Origin: an uncultured Pelagibacteraceae bacterium
GTDB taxonomy: Bacteria > Pseudomonadota > Alphaproteobacteria > Pelagibacterales > Pelagibacteraceae
Direction: 5' to 3'
NCBI GenBank assembly: GCA_902531175.1
Contig: CACADE010000001.1
Span: 1 to 64,000, forward strand
Length of the DNA: 64,000 bases
Both the position numbers and the translations under genes were made by a program. Below the pieces are notes generated by a model. That model worked only from the letters and a program-made list of their open reading frames with translations, was not told the DNA's origin and searched no databases. The stretch's first letter is position 1. Each line of letters opens with the position of its first letter. Of this stretch, positions 50,759 through 62,265 are shown piece by piece.

Positions 50759-53506
50759 ATGAGTAAGGAACACATTAATTTACCTAAAACAAAATTCTCA
50801 ATGAAGGCAAATTTGCCAAACAAGGAGCCAAATTATATTGAATTTTGGAAGAAAATTGACCTGTACAATTTGTTAAGACAAAAAAGTAAAGGACAAGAAA
50901 AATTCGTACTCCATGATGGACCCCCATATGCAAATGGAAATATTCACATGGGTACCGCTTTGAATAAAATTTTAAAAGACATAATTACAAAATTTCATCA
51001 AATGGACGGTAAGGACTCAGTCTATGTTCCTGGATGGGATTGCCACGGGTTGCCTATCGAGTGGAAAATTGAAGAACAATACAAAAAGAATAAAAAAAAC
51101 AAAAATGATGTTCCAATAATTGAATTCAGAAAAGAATGTAGGGAGTTTGCAAACAAATGGATAGACGTTCATAAGGGAGAATTTACAAGACTTGGAGTAA
51201 TTGGTGATTGGGAAAATTATTATTCAACAATGTCATTTGATGCTGAAGCTCAAATAGTTAGAGAACTTGGAAAATTTCTCAAAGAAGGAAGCCTATATAG
51301 AGGTTACAAGCCGGTTCTTTGGTCAACTGTTGAAAAAACAGCTTTAGCGGATGCAGAGGTTGAATACATGGATCATGTTTCAGATACGATTTATGCAGCA
51401 TTCAAAGTGAAAGTTTCAAATTTAGACATAATTAATGGTGCTGATGTAATAATTTGGACGACAACTCCATGGACTATTCCTGCAAATAAAGCTCTAGCTT
51501 ACAATGCTGGCCTAAAATATGTTTTGCTTGAAATAAACGACAACAAAAATTTTGTTAATAGAAAAATTGTAATTTCAAAAGATTTATTAGAATCTTTTAA
51601 AAAAGATACCTCTATAGAAAATATTAAAGTTTTAAACGAATTTTTAGGAAAAGAATTCAAAGGAACAGTTTGCAGTCATCCATTTTCTCAAATGGGTTAC
51701 GATTATGATATACCAATGCTAGAGGCTAATTTTGTTACTACAGAGCAAGGTACAGGTATTGTACACTGCGCCCCGAGTCATGGACCGGATGATTTCAATC
51801 TTTGTTTAAACAATAATATTAAAGCAATTGAAACCGTTGATGGTGATGGTAAATATACTAATGAAATTAAACTTTTTGAAGGTTTACATATTTTTAAAGC
51901 CAATAACTTAATAATTGAAAAATTAGATGAACAAAAAAATTTAGTAACAAACGGAAAACTAACCCACTCATATCCCCATTCTTGGAGATCAAAAGCTCCA
52001 CTAGTTCACAGAGCAACACCACAATGGTTTATTTCCATGGAAAGCCATGGATTAAGAGATAAAGCATTAAAAGCCATCGATAATACAGATTTCTATCCTT
52101 CCAAAGGAAAAGAAAGAATAAAATCAATGATTGAAACTAGACCTGACTGGTGTGTATCAAGACAGAGAGTTTGGGGTGTGCCATTACCAATCTTTATTTC
52201 AAAAAAAACAGGAGAGGTTTTAGTTGATGAAGAAGTTTTTGAAAATATTGCACAAATTTACGAAAAAGAGGGTTCTGATTGTTGGTTTAATGAAGATTAT
52301 CAAATTTTTCTTGGAGACAAGTATAAAGCAGAAGATTATGAAAAATTATCGGATATAGTTGAAGTTTGGTTTGATAGTGGATCCACTCATTCTTTTGTCT
52401 TAGAAAAAAGAGATGACCTCAAATGGCCAGCATCTATGTATCTAGAAGGCTCTGATCAACACAGAGGATGGTTTCACTCGTCATTACTTGAGTCATGTGG
52501 AACAAGAGGAGTTGCCCCATTTGAAAGCATTCTTTCCCACGGCTTTGTAGTAGATGGAAAAGGTCTAAAAATGTCAAAATCAACAGGTAACGTAATTGCT
52601 CCACAAGATATACTTAAAAAATACGGAGCTGATATATTAAGAATTTGGGTTGCATCTTCAAATTATGCTGAGGATCTTAGAATAGATTATTCAATTTTAG
52701 ATCAACACGCAGAGTCTTATAGAAAAATTAGAAACACGTTCAGATATCTTTTAGGAAATATTCAAGATCAATATGAAAATCTCGATTTCGAAAAAGTTAA
52801 GTTTGAAAACTTTGATTCACTTGAAAAATTTATGCTTCACAGAATTTATATAATAAATGAGAATTTTAAAAATAATTTTAAAGTTTATAACTTTCACAAC
52901 TTATATAAAGAATTACTAAATTTTTGTACAGTTGAGCTTTCAGCCTTTTATTTTGATATTAGGAAAGACACTTTATATTGTGAGGATTTGAATTCCGAAA
53001 AAAGAAAGAACTGCATAACTCTTTTAAATATTATTTTACAATGCCTCCTAAAATGGTTTGCCCCAATATTATCATTTACAACTGAAGAAATTTATCAATT
53101 GGTTAAAAAAGAAGAAGATAGACAAAGTATACATTTGCAAAATTTTGTTTCCGTTCCGAATTCTTGGCAAAATAAAGAAATAAGCTCAGATTGGGAATAT
53201 GTAAAAAAAATTAGAGACGAGGCAAACATTTCTATTGAGAACATGAGAGCTGAAAAATCAATTGGCTCAAGTTTAGAGGCAATGATTGAGATAAAATTAA
53301 ATAAAGAATTTTATGATAAAGCAAAAAACATAAATTTTGCTGAAATTTGTATAACTTCATCTGCTTCTGTAATTAAAGAAGAAAATTTAAAAAATAGTAT
53401 TGATGTAGTTGCAAAAAAAGCTCGGGGAACAAAATGCCCAGTTTGTTGGAAAATTTTTGAATCGACATGTGAAAGGCATGGACATCTTAATTTAAATGGG
53501 CAATGA
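50759..53506 (+). CDS. ileS: Isoleucyl-tRNA synthetase
   Basis: 915 aa; [23 protein letters not shown] (HIGH region), [11 protein letters not shown]-terminal CPVCW. Confidence 0.98.
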   Translation: MSKEHINLPKTKFSMKANLPNKEPNYIEFWKKIDLYNLLRQKSKGQEKFVLHDGPPYANGNIHMGTALNKILKDIITKFHQMDGKDSVYVPGWDCHGLPIEWKIEEQYKKNKKNKNDVPIIEFRKECREFANKWIDVHKGEFTRLGVIGDWENYYSTMSFDAEAQIVRELGKFLKEGSLYRGYKPVLWSTVEKTALADAEVEYMDHVSDTIYAAFKVKVSNLDIINGADVIIWTTTPWTIPANKALAYNAGLKYVLLEINDNKNFVNRKIVISKDLLESFKKDTSIENIKVLNEFLGKEFKGTVCSHPFSQMGYDYDIPMLEANFVTTEQGTGIVHCAPSHGPDDFNLCLNNNIKAIETVDGDGKYTNEIKLFEGLHIFKANNLIIEKLDEQKNLVTNGKLTHSYPHSWRSKAPLVHRATPQWFISMESHGLRDKALKAIDNTDFYPSKGKERIKSMIETRPDWCVSRQRVWGVPLPIFISKKTGEVLVDEEVFENIAQIYEKEGSDCWFNEDYQIFLGDKYKAEDYEKLSDIVEVWFDSGSTHSFVLEKRDDLKWPASMYLEGSDQHRGWFHSSLLESCGTRGVAPFESILSHGFVVDGKGLKMSKSTGNVIAPQDILKKYGADILRIWVASSNYAEDLRIDYSILDQHAESYRKIRNTFRYLLGNIQDQYENLDFEKVKFENFDSLEKFMLHRIYIINENFKNNFKVYNFHNLYKELLNFCTVELSAFYFDIRKDTLYCEDLNSEKRKNCITLLNIILQCLLKWFAPILSFTTEEIYQLVKKEEDRQSIHLQNFVSVPNSWQNKEISSDWEYVKKIRDEANISIENMRAEKSIGSSLEAMIEIKLNKEFYDKAKNINFAEICITSSASVIKEENLKNSIDVVAKKARGTKCPVCWKIFESTCERHGHLNLNGQ

Positions 53507-53993
53507 AAAAATAAATAAATTTCTTATTGGTTTTATATTTATAGTTATTTGCTTTGCTTTAGATAGACTATCAAAAATTTATATTCTAAATATTTTAAAT
53601 AATGAAGGACAAGTTGATTTTTATATAAATCAATTTTTAAATATCTATTTAGTTTGGAATACAGGGATAGGATTTGGTTTATTTTCATCAGAAGATAAAC
53701 TTTTCTATAATATCTTTACTGCAATTATAGTCATTATAAACTTAGTAATATTGTATTTCGCTTTCATTGAGTCAAAAATTAAATCATTTTTTTTAATGAT
53801 AATATTAGGGGGCTCTTTAGGAAACTTATTTGACCGAGTTTATTACAGAGCTGTTCCAGACTTTATAGATTTAAATTATGCTGGATATCATTGGTTTATA
53901 TTTAATGTAGCTGACATATTTATAACAATTGGTATTATATGCCTTATTTTATCTGAATTTATATTCTATAAAAAAAAAGATGAAAAAAATTAA
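53496..53993 (+). CDS. lspA: Lipoprotein signal peptidase (signal peptidase II)
   Basis: 165 aa; [48 protein letters not shown]. Confidence 0.95.
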   Translation: MGNEKINKFLIGFIFIVICFALDRLSKIYILNILNNEGQVDFYINQFLNIYLVWNTGIGFGLFSSEDKLFYNIFTAIIVIINLVILYFAFIESKIKSFFLMIILGGSLGNLFDRVYYRAVPDFIDLNYAGYHWFIFNVADIFITIGIICLILSEFIFYKKKDEKN

Positions 53994-54297
53994 ACTAAAT
54001 TTAATCTTATTAATCGCTTTAGTGCCATTATTAACTTTTTGTGGTGGAGTTAGAGATGCTTTAGAAGGTAAAAAAAGATCTGAACAAAGTGATGAATTTC
54101 TTGTAAAAAAAAAAAATCCTCTCCAAATGCCACCTGACATGAATAAACTTCCAACACCTGGAGACGATTTAGAGATAAAAAGTCAAACAAAAAATAACGA
54201 AATTAAAGACTTACTTAAAATAAAAGAAAACAATAATACCGAAAGTACAAGTAGCGGATCAGATTTATTAAATAATATGAAAAAGAAAATCCAGTAA
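53980..54297 (+). CDS. DUF3035-like lipoprotein
   Basis: [51 protein letters not shown]; lipobox LTFC; start set to internal ATG at 53980 overlapping lspA. Confidence 0.78.
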   Translation: MKKIKLNLILLIALVPLLTFCGGVRDALEGKKRSEQSDEFLVKKKNPLQMPPDMNKLPTPGDDLEIKSQTKNNEIKDLLKIKENNNTESTSSGSDLLNNMKKKIQ

Positions 54298-54300
54298 TTA

Positions 54301-55473
54301 ATGGAGACAAAAAATATTATTTACGAAAATTTTAAAAATAAAAATAAAAAATTAAATAAAAAAAAACTTAATAATTTCATAAAGTTTAAAAATTTAATTG
54401 AAAAATATCCTTTATTAAAATCTTTAACAAATAATTATAATTATTCATTTAAGAAAAAAAATTTACTAAATTGCAAAAAATACGATGAGTATAATCTAAT
54501 AGGAATGGGAGGATCTATACTAGGCGCTCAAGCCATTTATGATTTTCTTAGTCATAAAATCAAAAAAAAATTTTTCTTTTATAATAACCTACAGAACATA
54601 AAAATAACAAAATCAAACAAAAAACGTTTAAATATAATTATATCAAAATCAGGTAACACCCTAGAAACATTATCAAATTTAAACCTGATCTTATCAAAAC
54701 AGAAAAGTAATAAAAATTTAACAATAACTGAAAAAAAAAATAATATTCTTAGAGCTATGGCGAATAAACTGAGATCTGATGTAATTGACCATAAAAATTA
54801 CATAGGAGGAAGATATTCAGTATTATCTGAAGTTGGAATGGTCCCGGCAGAATTGATGGGTTTAAATGAAAAAAAATTTAAACGATTAAATTATCTAATA
54901 AAAAATAAAACATTTATTAATTTTTTAATTGAAAATGTCTCTTCAATTTACTCAAATATTATTAAAGGAAAAAAAAATTGTGTAATTTTAAATTATGATG
55001 AAAAATTAAATAACTTTTTGAAATGGTACCAGCAATTATCTGCTGAAAGTTTAGGAAAAAAGGGTAAAGGCTTCTTTCCTATAATCTCTACAATGCCAAA
55101 GGACAATCATAGTCTTTTACAACTTTACTTAGATGGCCCAAAAAATAATTTTTTTAGTTTTTTTTTCTCTAGAGATAGAAACCAATTTAAATTTAATAAT
55201 GCTTTTATAATTGATGGATTAGAACATTTAAAAAAGAAAAGTTTGGATCAAGTAATGTATGCTCAAAAAAAAGCTACGCAAAATGTATTTAATAAGAAAA
55301 AATTATCATTTAGAAGTTTTGAAATTAAAAATAAAAGTGAGGAAACTTTAGGTGAACTATTTACATTTTTTATTTTAGAAACACTAATGCTAAGCTCCTT
55401 ATTAAATGTAAATCCAATTAACCAACCTTCTGTTGAATTAATTAAAATAGAAACAAAAAAAATCCTAAAATAG
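54301..55473 (+). CDS. pgi: Glucose-6-phosphate isomerase
   Basis: 390 aa; NLIGMGGSILGAQAIYDF, IISKSGNTLETLSN, GGRYSVLSEVGMVP. Confidence 0.88.
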   Translation: METKNIIYENFKNKNKKLNKKKLNNFIKFKNLIEKYPLLKSLTNNYNYSFKKKNLLNCKKYDEYNLIGMGGSILGAQAIYDFLSHKIKKKFFFYNNLQNIKITKSNKKRLNIIISKSGNTLETLSNLNLILSKQKSNKNLTITEKKNNILRAMANKLRSDVIDHKNYIGGRYSVLSEVGMVPAELMGLNEKKFKRLNYLIKNKTFINFLIENVSSIYSNIIKGKKNCVILNYDEKLNNFLKWYQQLSAESLGKKGKGFFPIISTMPKDNHSLLQLYLDGPKNNFFSFFFSRDRNQFKFNNAFIIDGLEHLKKKSLDQVMYAQKKATQNVFNKKKLSFRSFEIKNKSEETLGELFTFFILETLMLSSLLNVNPINQPSVELIKIETKKILK

Positions 55474-56031
55474 TAATTTACCAAATATTATTTTTGATAA
55501 ACCATATTTTTTTTCTCTAAGAACTTTAAAATCTTCTATAAGATTTTCTTTAAATTTCTTATTTCTATGTATTACTATTAATGTACTTTTGTGAGCAATT
55601 TTTAAGTCTAAAATCTTCCTTAATAATTTATTTATATTTTTATCTTTAAATGGTGGATCCAAATAAATTAAATTAATTTTTTCATTATTTATATTTTCTT
55701 TAGAAATTTCATATGCGTTTATTTCCTTGATGACTGAATCTTTATCAATTTCTAACTCCTTAATGTTTTTTTCTAAAATTTTCAAAGAGGGTTTATAATT
55801 TTCAAAAAAAAAAACTTTTTTTACTCCTCTAGACAAACATTCAATGCCAAACGAACCAGAGCCGGAAAATAAATCCAAAACTACGTCATTTTTGAATTTA
55901 ATTTTTTCATTCTTAGAATGCTCTAAAATATTAAATATCGACTCTCTAACCATATCCTTTAAAGGTCTTGTTGTTTTATCTGTAGGATTATGAATTAATT
56001 TCCCTCTTAGTTTTCCACCAATTACTCTCAT
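55465..56031 (-). CDS. rsmD: 16S rRNA (guanine966-N2)-methyltransferase RsmD
   Basis: 188 aa; MRVIGGKLRGKLI, RPLKDMVRESIFNIL, VLDLFSGSGSFGIECLSRG, YLDPPF. Confidence 0.95.
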   Translation of the reverse strand: MRVIGGKLRGKLIHNPTDKTTRPLKDMVRESIFNILEHSKNEKIKFKNDVVLDLFSGSGSFGIECLSRGVKKVFFFENYKPSLKILEKNIKELEIDKDSVIKEINAYEISKENINNEKINLIYLDPPFKDKNINKLLRKILDLKIAHKSTLIVIHRNKKFKENLIEDFKVLREKKYGLSKIIFGKLLF

Positions 56032-57293
56032 TTATCTATGACTTTATGACCTATATCTGATCTGTAAAAACCACCTTCCCAATTCAATTTATTAATCTGA
56101 TTGATGATTTCATTTCTACTTAATAAATAACTATCTGAGATATTCACAAAATTTATTACCCTACCTCCAACTGCTACAATTTTGTTTCCAGAACTTTTTG
56201 TTCCAGCATGAAAAATAAAATTATCTTTAGTTGATTTGAATTCTTTTAAATTTTTAATTTCAACATTCTTATTATATTTTTCAGGATATCCTTTTGAGCA
56301 TAAAGCAATGCACATACTTTTTTTATTTTTCCATTTTATTTCCTGAGTCTTTAATTTTGAATTACAACAAGAATTTATTATTTCCAATAAATCACTGTCA
56401 ACCAAAGGTAATATAGTTTGGCATTCAGGATCACCCATCCTGACATTATATTCAATTAGGTATGGTTCATTACTTTTTATCATTAACCCGGCATATAAAA
56501 AACCGACGTATTTCTCATTCATTTCACTTATAGCTTTTAACGTTGGCTCAATTATTTTGTTTAAAATTTTATTCTCTAAATCATCATTAATTATGCTTGA
56601 AGGTGAGTAAGCTCCCATTCCTCCTGTATTTTTTCCAGTATCACCCTCACCAACTCTTTTATGGTCTTGAGCTGTATTAAAAGTTTTATAACTAATTCCA
56701 TCTGAAATAATAAAAAAACTCATCTCATCACCTTCCAGGAATTCTTCTATTAATACTTGATCTGCTTTCCCAAATTTACCGTCAAATATTTCATTAACAG
56801 CGGTTTTAGCCTCATCAACATTTTGACAAATATAAACACCTTTACCCGCAGCAAGAACATCTGCTTTTACAACAAGAGGAAAATTAGATGACGATAAAAA
56901 TATAAATGAGTCTTCTTTGGATTTACAAATTTTAAATTTAGCAGTTGGTATGTTAAATTTCTCACAAATTTGTTTTGTAAATATTTTTGAGCCCTCTAAT
57001 TGAGCTACTTTTTTTTTAGGACCAAAAACTTTAATATTTTTTGAATCTAGGAAATCTACTAATCCTTCGACTAATGGTTTTTCTGGACCAACAACTACCA
57101 ATTCAATTTGTTCTTTCTTAATAAAATTATACAAATCTTGAAAATTTTCCAAATTTAAATCAATATTTACAGATATTTCTTCGGTACCAGCATTACCTGG
57201 TATTGAATATATTTTTGTTATTTTTTTTGAATTACTTAAGTGATGAACTAAAGCATGTTCTCGTCCTCCACTTCCAATAATTGCAATTTTCAT
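56028..57293 (-). CDS. purD: Phosphoribosylamine--glycine ligase
   Basis: 421 aa; GSGGREHALVHHLS, TGGMGAYSPSS, EYNVRMGDPECQTILPL. Confidence 0.97.
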   Translation of the reverse strand: MKIAIIGSGGREHALVHHLSNSKKITKIYSIPGNAGTEEISVNIDLNLENFQDLYNFIKKEQIELVVVGPEKPLVEGLVDFLDSKNIKVFGPKKKVAQLEGSKIFTKQICEKFNIPTAKFKICKSKEDSFIFLSSSNFPLVVKADVLAAGKGVYICQNVDEAKTAVNEIFDGKFGKADQVLIEEFLEGDEMSFFIISDGISYKTFNTAQDHKRVGEGDTGKNTGGMGAYSPSSIINDDLENKILNKIIEPTLKAISEMNEKYVGFLYAGLMIKSNEPYLIEYNVRMGDPECQTILPLVDSDLLEIINSCCNSKLKTQEIKWKNKKSMCIALCSKGYPEKYNKNVEIKNLKEFKSTKDNFIFHAGTKSSGNKIVAVGGRVINFVNISDSYLLSRNEIINQINKLNWEGGFYRSDIGHKVIDK

Positions 57294-57315
57294 TTAGTAA
57301 ATATATATCTTAAAT

Positions 57316-57513
57316 ATGTTAAATAAGTTAGCTAAATTAAAATACTTAGCAAATAATTTTGAGATCATTGAAGATGGTGATCATGTGATTTGTGCTATCT
57401 CACAAAAAAAAATACCACTTGAAAACTTAAGTTATTGGAACGTTGAAGAACAGGAAGCCTACTTTTCGTATGTTGAGGCCTCAATGAAAAGAGATTTATT
57501 AGATAAAAACTGA
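57316..57513 (+). CDS. DUF2093 family small protein
   Basis: 65 aa; ICAISQKKIPLENLSYWNVEEQEAYFSYVEAS. Confidence 0.82.
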   Translation: MLNKLAKLKYLANNFEIIEDGDHVICAISQKKIPLENLSYWNVEEQEAYFSYVEASMKRDLLDKN

Positions 57514-58374
57514 TTATGTTTTCCACCTATCATGAGTCCAGATCCACTGGTCTACATTTTTTAAAATCATTTTTTCAAGTATCTTATTTAGATGTTCAGT
57601 GATTTCTTTGATTGATTTATTGTTCCCGATTTTAATCGGTTCCGAAACAAACATTTTAAAATAATTTTTTTTTCTTCTCTCTATATAAATAGGCACTAGA
57701 TCACATTTATATTTTTTAATTAATTGTGCGGGTATGGTCGTAGTACTAGCTGGTTTACCGAAAAAATTAATTTTTATACCTTCTCTTACTCTTTGGTCTA
57801 TCATTAGAGCTACCGAGTTACCTTTCTTTATATTTTCAATAATCTGTCTTGTGCCTGATCTTCCTTTTTTAATTTGATTTTTGCATATAAAATTTTCTCT
57901 AATTTCTTCCATAGTTTTGTTAAGGAATACGTTATTTAGTGGTCTATAAATAGCGCACAAATTTATACCAGCTTTTTCAATTTGGAGTGCCATTAATTCA
58001 AAATTATTGAAATGACCAGATATAAATACAGCTCGTCTTTTCTCTCTCTTGATTTTGTTTAGGTTTTCAAGCCCGTCTATTTCAATAAATTTATTTAATT
58101 TGCTATTTCTAAATGCTTTAAGAAAAGGATATTCAGCAAGTATTCTTCCATAATTTCCATATATTTTGCTGATAATTTTATTGTAATTTTTTTTGTCCAC
58201 AATGCCAGATTGTTCCAAATTATTCTCAATTAATTTTTTTGATCTAAATACTGGTCCAAACAAGCGTCCAATAAAATCTCCCAAATTAGATCCATTTTTA
58301 TAACCAATTATAATTAGTATAAAAAAAAACAATTTTATTAAAATAAATTCAATTAAATAAAAAAACTTCCTCAT
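57514..58374 (-). CDS. Lipid A biosynthesis acyltransferase (LpxL/HtrB family)
   Basis: 286 aa; FISGHFNNFELMALQ (HX4E-like), ALMIDQRVREGIKINFFGKPA. Confidence 0.9.
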   Translation of the reverse strand: MRKFFYLIEFILIKLFFFILIIIGYKNGSNLGDFIGRLFGPVFRSKKLIENNLEQSGIVDKKNYNKIISKIYGNYGRILAEYPFLKAFRNSKLNKFIEIDGLENLNKIKREKRRAVFISGHFNNFELMALQIEKAGINLCAIYRPLNNVFLNKTMEEIRENFICKNQIKKGRSGTRQIIENIKKGNSVALMIDQRVREGIKINFFGKPASTTTIPAQLIKKYKCDLVPIYIERRKKNYFKMFVSEPIKIGNNKSIKEITEHLNKILEKMILKNVDQWIWTHDRWKT

Positions 58375-59294
58375 AATTTCTTTAATAAAAAATTTTTAAA
58401 TTCTTTTTCTTTTTCAATTTTTAATCCTATTTTTAAAAATTGGATATTTTTTTTTTGTATATTTGATAATCGATTGTAGTCTTTTTCTGTTGTTATAATT
58501 TTTAATTTATTACTCTTAGCCATATTTTTTATATTATTTATATCAGAATTTTTATATTTATAATGGTCTGGAAAAGTCATTATTTTTTTTATCTTAAAAT
58601 TATATTTTTTTAATGTTTGTTTAAATTCTGAAGGATTACCTATGCCTGAAAAAACTAGAAAGTTATTTTTAAATTTAAAAGACTCAAGATTTCTAGGAGT
58701 GTATTTAGCTCTAAATATTTTTAAATTTGGATTTAATCTCTTTAGAGTTTTTTCGAAATTTTTATTATTTTTTTCACCATTAAGAAATGCAAGATCACAA
58801 TTTAAAATATTCGTAATTCTTTCCCTTAATGGCCCAGCAGGCAAAACTAGCCCATTTCCAACTAGCTCTGAACTATTAAAACAAGCAATAGAAATATCAT
58901 AATTTAAACTTTTATCTTGTAAACCATCATCTAATATAGCTATCTGGTATTTTTTTCTCTCAGCAATTCTCAGCGCGATATCTCTAAAACTTAAACAAAT
59001 TAGATTTCCATATTTTGATAAAATATTTTGCTCATCAATTTGATCAATATATTTTTTTTTAATAAACACAGTTTTAAACTTATATTTTAACATATCATTT
59101 ATTTTTAACACTAAAGGTGTTTTTCCAGTTCCACCTAAGTAAATATTTCCAACACAGATTGTTTTTATTTTGAAATATTTTTTTGGACTTAAAGATTTAA
59201 AAAAATTAAAAATAATTGTTATCAAACTAAATGGTAAGAGTAATAATGATATGAAATTGAAACTATCCCAAAAAATGGGTCTTTTTACTTTCAT
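58371..59294 (-). CDS. lpxK: Tetraacyldisaccharide 4'-kinase
   Basis: 307 aa; TICVGNIYLGGTGKTPLVLKI, AILDDGLQDKSL. Confidence 0.93.
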   Translation of the reverse strand: MKVKRPIFWDSFNFISLLLLPFSLITIIFNFFKSLSPKKYFKIKTICVGNIYLGGTGKTPLVLKINDMLKYKFKTVFIKKKYIDQIDEQNILSKYGNLICLSFRDIALRIAERKKYQIAILDDGLQDKSLNYDISIACFNSSELVGNGLVLPAGPLRERITNILNCDLAFLNGEKNNKNFEKTLKRLNPNLKIFRAKYTPRNLESFKFKNNFLVFSGIGNPSEFKQTLKKYNFKIKKIMTFPDHYKYKNSDINNIKNMAKSNKLKIITTEKDYNRLSNIQKKNIQFLKIGLKIEKEKEFKNFLLKKL

Positions 59295-60523
59295 TATAAA
59301 TAATTTTTAATTTCTTTAACGTTATTTTCAAAAATTTTAGCACCTAAATAATTAATCTTATTAAGTTTACTATTTGATATTTTGTAATTATGATTTTTTA
59401 CAAATACCTTTTCCATTTGATCAATATTTTTAATCTCTGAAGATATTTTTAAACTATTTAATTCTTTATATATTTCTTTAAAATTATTTACTTTTTTACC
59501 ATGCATCACGTAATTACCCATTCTTACAGCTTCTAATGGGTTTTGTCCTCCATGGTTTACTAAAGATCCACCAATAAACGTTACATTTGAAAGTCTTAAA
59601 AATTTTGACATCTCTCCATATGTATTAACAATATATACGTCACAATTTTCAGATGGTTTATGTCCGCTTGATCTTTCGGTAACTATCAGTTTTAATTTTC
59701 TAAGTTCGTGCTTTATATCCTCCGATCTATTTACGTGACGCGGAACCAATATTGTAATTAAATTCTTAAACTTTTTCTTCAATTTTAAATGTAATTTTCC
59801 AATAATTTTTTCCTCATTATAATGAGTGCTAGCTGCACAGAATATTTTTTTATTTTTAAAATAATTTTGAACATTTTTCTTCAAACTTTGTTTATCATTT
59901 TTGAAATACTTTAAATTTCCAATAAATTTAATCTTTTTAACTCCCAATTTTTTTAAATAATTTTGGGTTTCTTGATTTTGAGGTAAAGCTATAGTTATTT
60001 TACTGAAAACATTCTTTGCAAAAGACGAAAAAATTTGCCATCTTTTGAAACTTTTACTCGTAATTCTAGCATTGATTAAAATAAGAGGTATTTTTTTTGA
60101 ATTTATTTTTTCATACATATTCGGCCAGATTTCAGAATCTACAAATATTGCGATTTTTGGTTCCCAATAATTTAAAAAGTTATTACATATAAATCCAATA
60201 TCAAATGGATAGTAAATATGAGTTGTTTTCTTTAATGGTTTCTTTGCAATTATTGATGCAGAACTTAAAGTAGATGAAGTAAGTAAAATTTTTTTTATAG
60301 ATTTGTCTTTTTCAAACTTATTTATCAAAGGAAGAATGCTCATGATTTCTCCAACACTTGCACCATGAAACCATACGGTTGTATCAGTCTTTTTTAAATT
60401 ATAATAAGCGTATTTTTCTAAGATTCTTTTCCAATCTTCCTTTCCATTAATCACTCTAAAAAATAATATAAATGGTGAGATTAAAAAAAAAATAATTCCT
60501 AATATATTATATAAAAAATACAT
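59294..60523 (-). CDS. waaA: 3-deoxy-D-manno-octulosonic acid transferase
   Basis: 409 aa; WFHGASVGEIMSILPLI, IFVDSEIWPNMYEKI, FIGGSLVNHGGQNPLEA. Confidence 0.95.
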   Translation of the reverse strand: MYFLYNILGIIFFLISPFILFFRVINGKEDWKRILEKYAYYNLKKTDTTVWFHGASVGEIMSILPLINKFEKDKSIKKILLTSSTLSSASIIAKKPLKKTTHIYYPFDIGFICNNFLNYWEPKIAIFVDSEIWPNMYEKINSKKIPLILINARITSKSFKRWQIFSSFAKNVFSKITIALPQNQETQNYLKKLGVKKIKFIGNLKYFKNDKQSLKKNVQNYFKNKKIFCAASTHYNEEKIIGKLHLKLKKKFKNLITILVPRHVNRSEDIKHELRKLKLIVTERSSGHKPSENCDVYIVNTYGEMSKFLRLSNVTFIGGSLVNHGGQNPLEAVRMGNYVMHGKKVNNFKEIYKELNSLKISSEIKNIDQMEKVFVKNHNYKISNSKLNKINYLGAKIFENNVKEIKNYL

Positions 60524-62265
60524 TAGTTATTTTTTATTTGTCTTTCGTAGAAGTTTTTATAAAGCAATGAATTTTTGATTAGATCATCATGTTTCCCTGA
60601 TGATTCCACAGAACCTTTATCAACAACATAAATTTTTTCTGAATTAAGAATAGTTGATAGTCTATGAGCAATAACTACTGTCGTTTTATTTTTTGTTAAT
60701 TCCTCAATAGCTTTTTGTATTTTTTCTTCTGTTTCAGAGTCGAGAGATGAAGTTGCTTCGTCTAGAAGAATTATTTTGCTATCCTTTAACAAAGCTCTCG
60801 CTATAGAAAGTCTTTGCTTTTCACCACCCGATAATTTTACTCCATTTTCTCCTATAACAGTCTGAAATTTATTTTCTAATTTTTCTATAAAATCTGTACA
60901 CATTGATATTTTTGCAGCTGTAAAAATTTCTTCGTCACTCGCGTCTGGCTTAGCATATTTAATATTATTAAAAATAGTATCATCAAAAAGTGTTGTATTT
61001 TGATCAACAATAGATATTTCTTTCCTTAATGATTTAAGATTAAGGTTTTGTACTTTTTGATTATCAATTAGAATTTCCCCAGAGTCTGCATCATAAATTC
61101 TTGGTATTAAATTTAATATTGTAGATTTTCCCGATCCGCTGTGGCCTACTAAAGCTGTCATTTTTCTGCCAGCTATATCAATATTAATATCTTTAAGGAC
61201 TATATTGTTAAGATTTGATTTGTAACTAAAATTAATATTTTGAAATTTTATTGATGCATTACTTATATCTAATATTTTTCCATTTTCATTTGTTGAAATT
61301 TTATTTTGTTGATCAATAATAGGTAATATTCTTTTTCCTGCCGATAGTCCTTGGCCAAAAGCAACATTAACTGTTGCTAAAGACTTTACTGGTTGATAAG
61401 CAAGCATCATAGCAGCCAAAAAAGAAAAAAAATTGTTTATACTAAGCTGGTCATTCATAATCAATTTTCCTGAGTAAAAAATTAATATTGCAATCATTAT
61501 TCCAGTTACAACTTCCATTATTGGAGTGGATCTTATAAAAACTGTTGCAATTTTTATTGATTTTTCTTTTAGATCATTGACGAATTTTTCTGATCTTTCA
61601 TGTTCATAATTCTCTCTTTGAAAAATTTTTATAATTTTATGATTTTTAAAAAGATCAATTAAATATTTATTTAAGTCGCCTGACTTTTCTTGTGCTTCTG
61701 TGGCAACTTTAATAATACGTTTCCCTAATTTTTTTGCAGTTATCGTAGCTATTGGAAGCATAATTAAAGCTATAAGAGAAAGCCTCCAATTTTGAAAGAA
61801 CATCACAAATAACAAGCCAATAAGCGTTAAGCCATCCTTGAATAGGTTTAAAACTGCATTACTTAGCATCCCAGTTATTTGATTTACATCAAAGTTAAGA
61901 TTTGAAATATATTTTCCTGAATGTTTATCTTCAATTTTTTCAGTATCAGCTTTTATAAAAGAAGATAACATATCGATTTGAATATTTTTTTTCACTTCTT
62001 CTGCGGTTTTTATCATTAAAACTTTTGCTAAATATAGAGATATGCCTTTTGTAGCAAAAGCTATTATGATTAAAAGTGGAATTATGAAAATTAAACTTTG
62101 ATCTTTGTTTATAAAAATTTTTTCTATTGCAGGGTCGAGTAACCATGCTGTTGCTGATGTGGCACCAGCAACCAAAATAGAAAACACTATAGCAAGAATT
62201 ATTTTATTTAGATGTTTTGTTGTATAATCATTGTACAATCTTTTTATAATATCAATATTTTTCAT
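60523..62265 (-). CDS. msbA: ABC transporter, lipid A flippase MsbA-like
   Basis: 580 aa; 6 TM + NBD, ALVGHSGSGKSTILNLIPR, LSGGEKQRLSIARALLKD; in LPS gene cluster. Confidence 0.9.
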   Translation of the reverse strand: MKNIDIIKRLYNDYTTKHLNKIILAIVFSILVAGATSATAWLLDPAIEKIFINKDQSLIFIIPLLIIIAFATKGISLYLAKVLMIKTAEEVKKNIQIDMLSSFIKADTEKIEDKHSGKYISNLNFDVNQITGMLSNAVLNLFKDGLTLIGLLFVMFFQNWRLSLIALIMLPIATITAKKLGKRIIKVATEAQEKSGDLNKYLIDLFKNHKIIKIFQRENYEHERSEKFVNDLKEKSIKIATVFIRSTPIMEVVTGIMIAILIFYSGKLIMNDQLSINNFFSFLAAMMLAYQPVKSLATVNVAFGQGLSAGKRILPIIDQQNKISTNENGKILDISNASIKFQNINFSYKSNLNNIVLKDINIDIAGRKMTALVGHSGSGKSTILNLIPRIYDADSGEILIDNQKVQNLNLKSLRKEISIVDQNTTLFDDTIFNNIKYAKPDASDEEIFTAAKISMCTDFIEKLENKFQTVIGENGVKLSGGEKQRLSIARALLKDSKIILLDEATSSLDSETEEKIQKAIEELTKNKTTVVIAHRLSTILNSEKIYVVDKGSVESSGKHDDLIKNSLLYKNFYERQIKNN

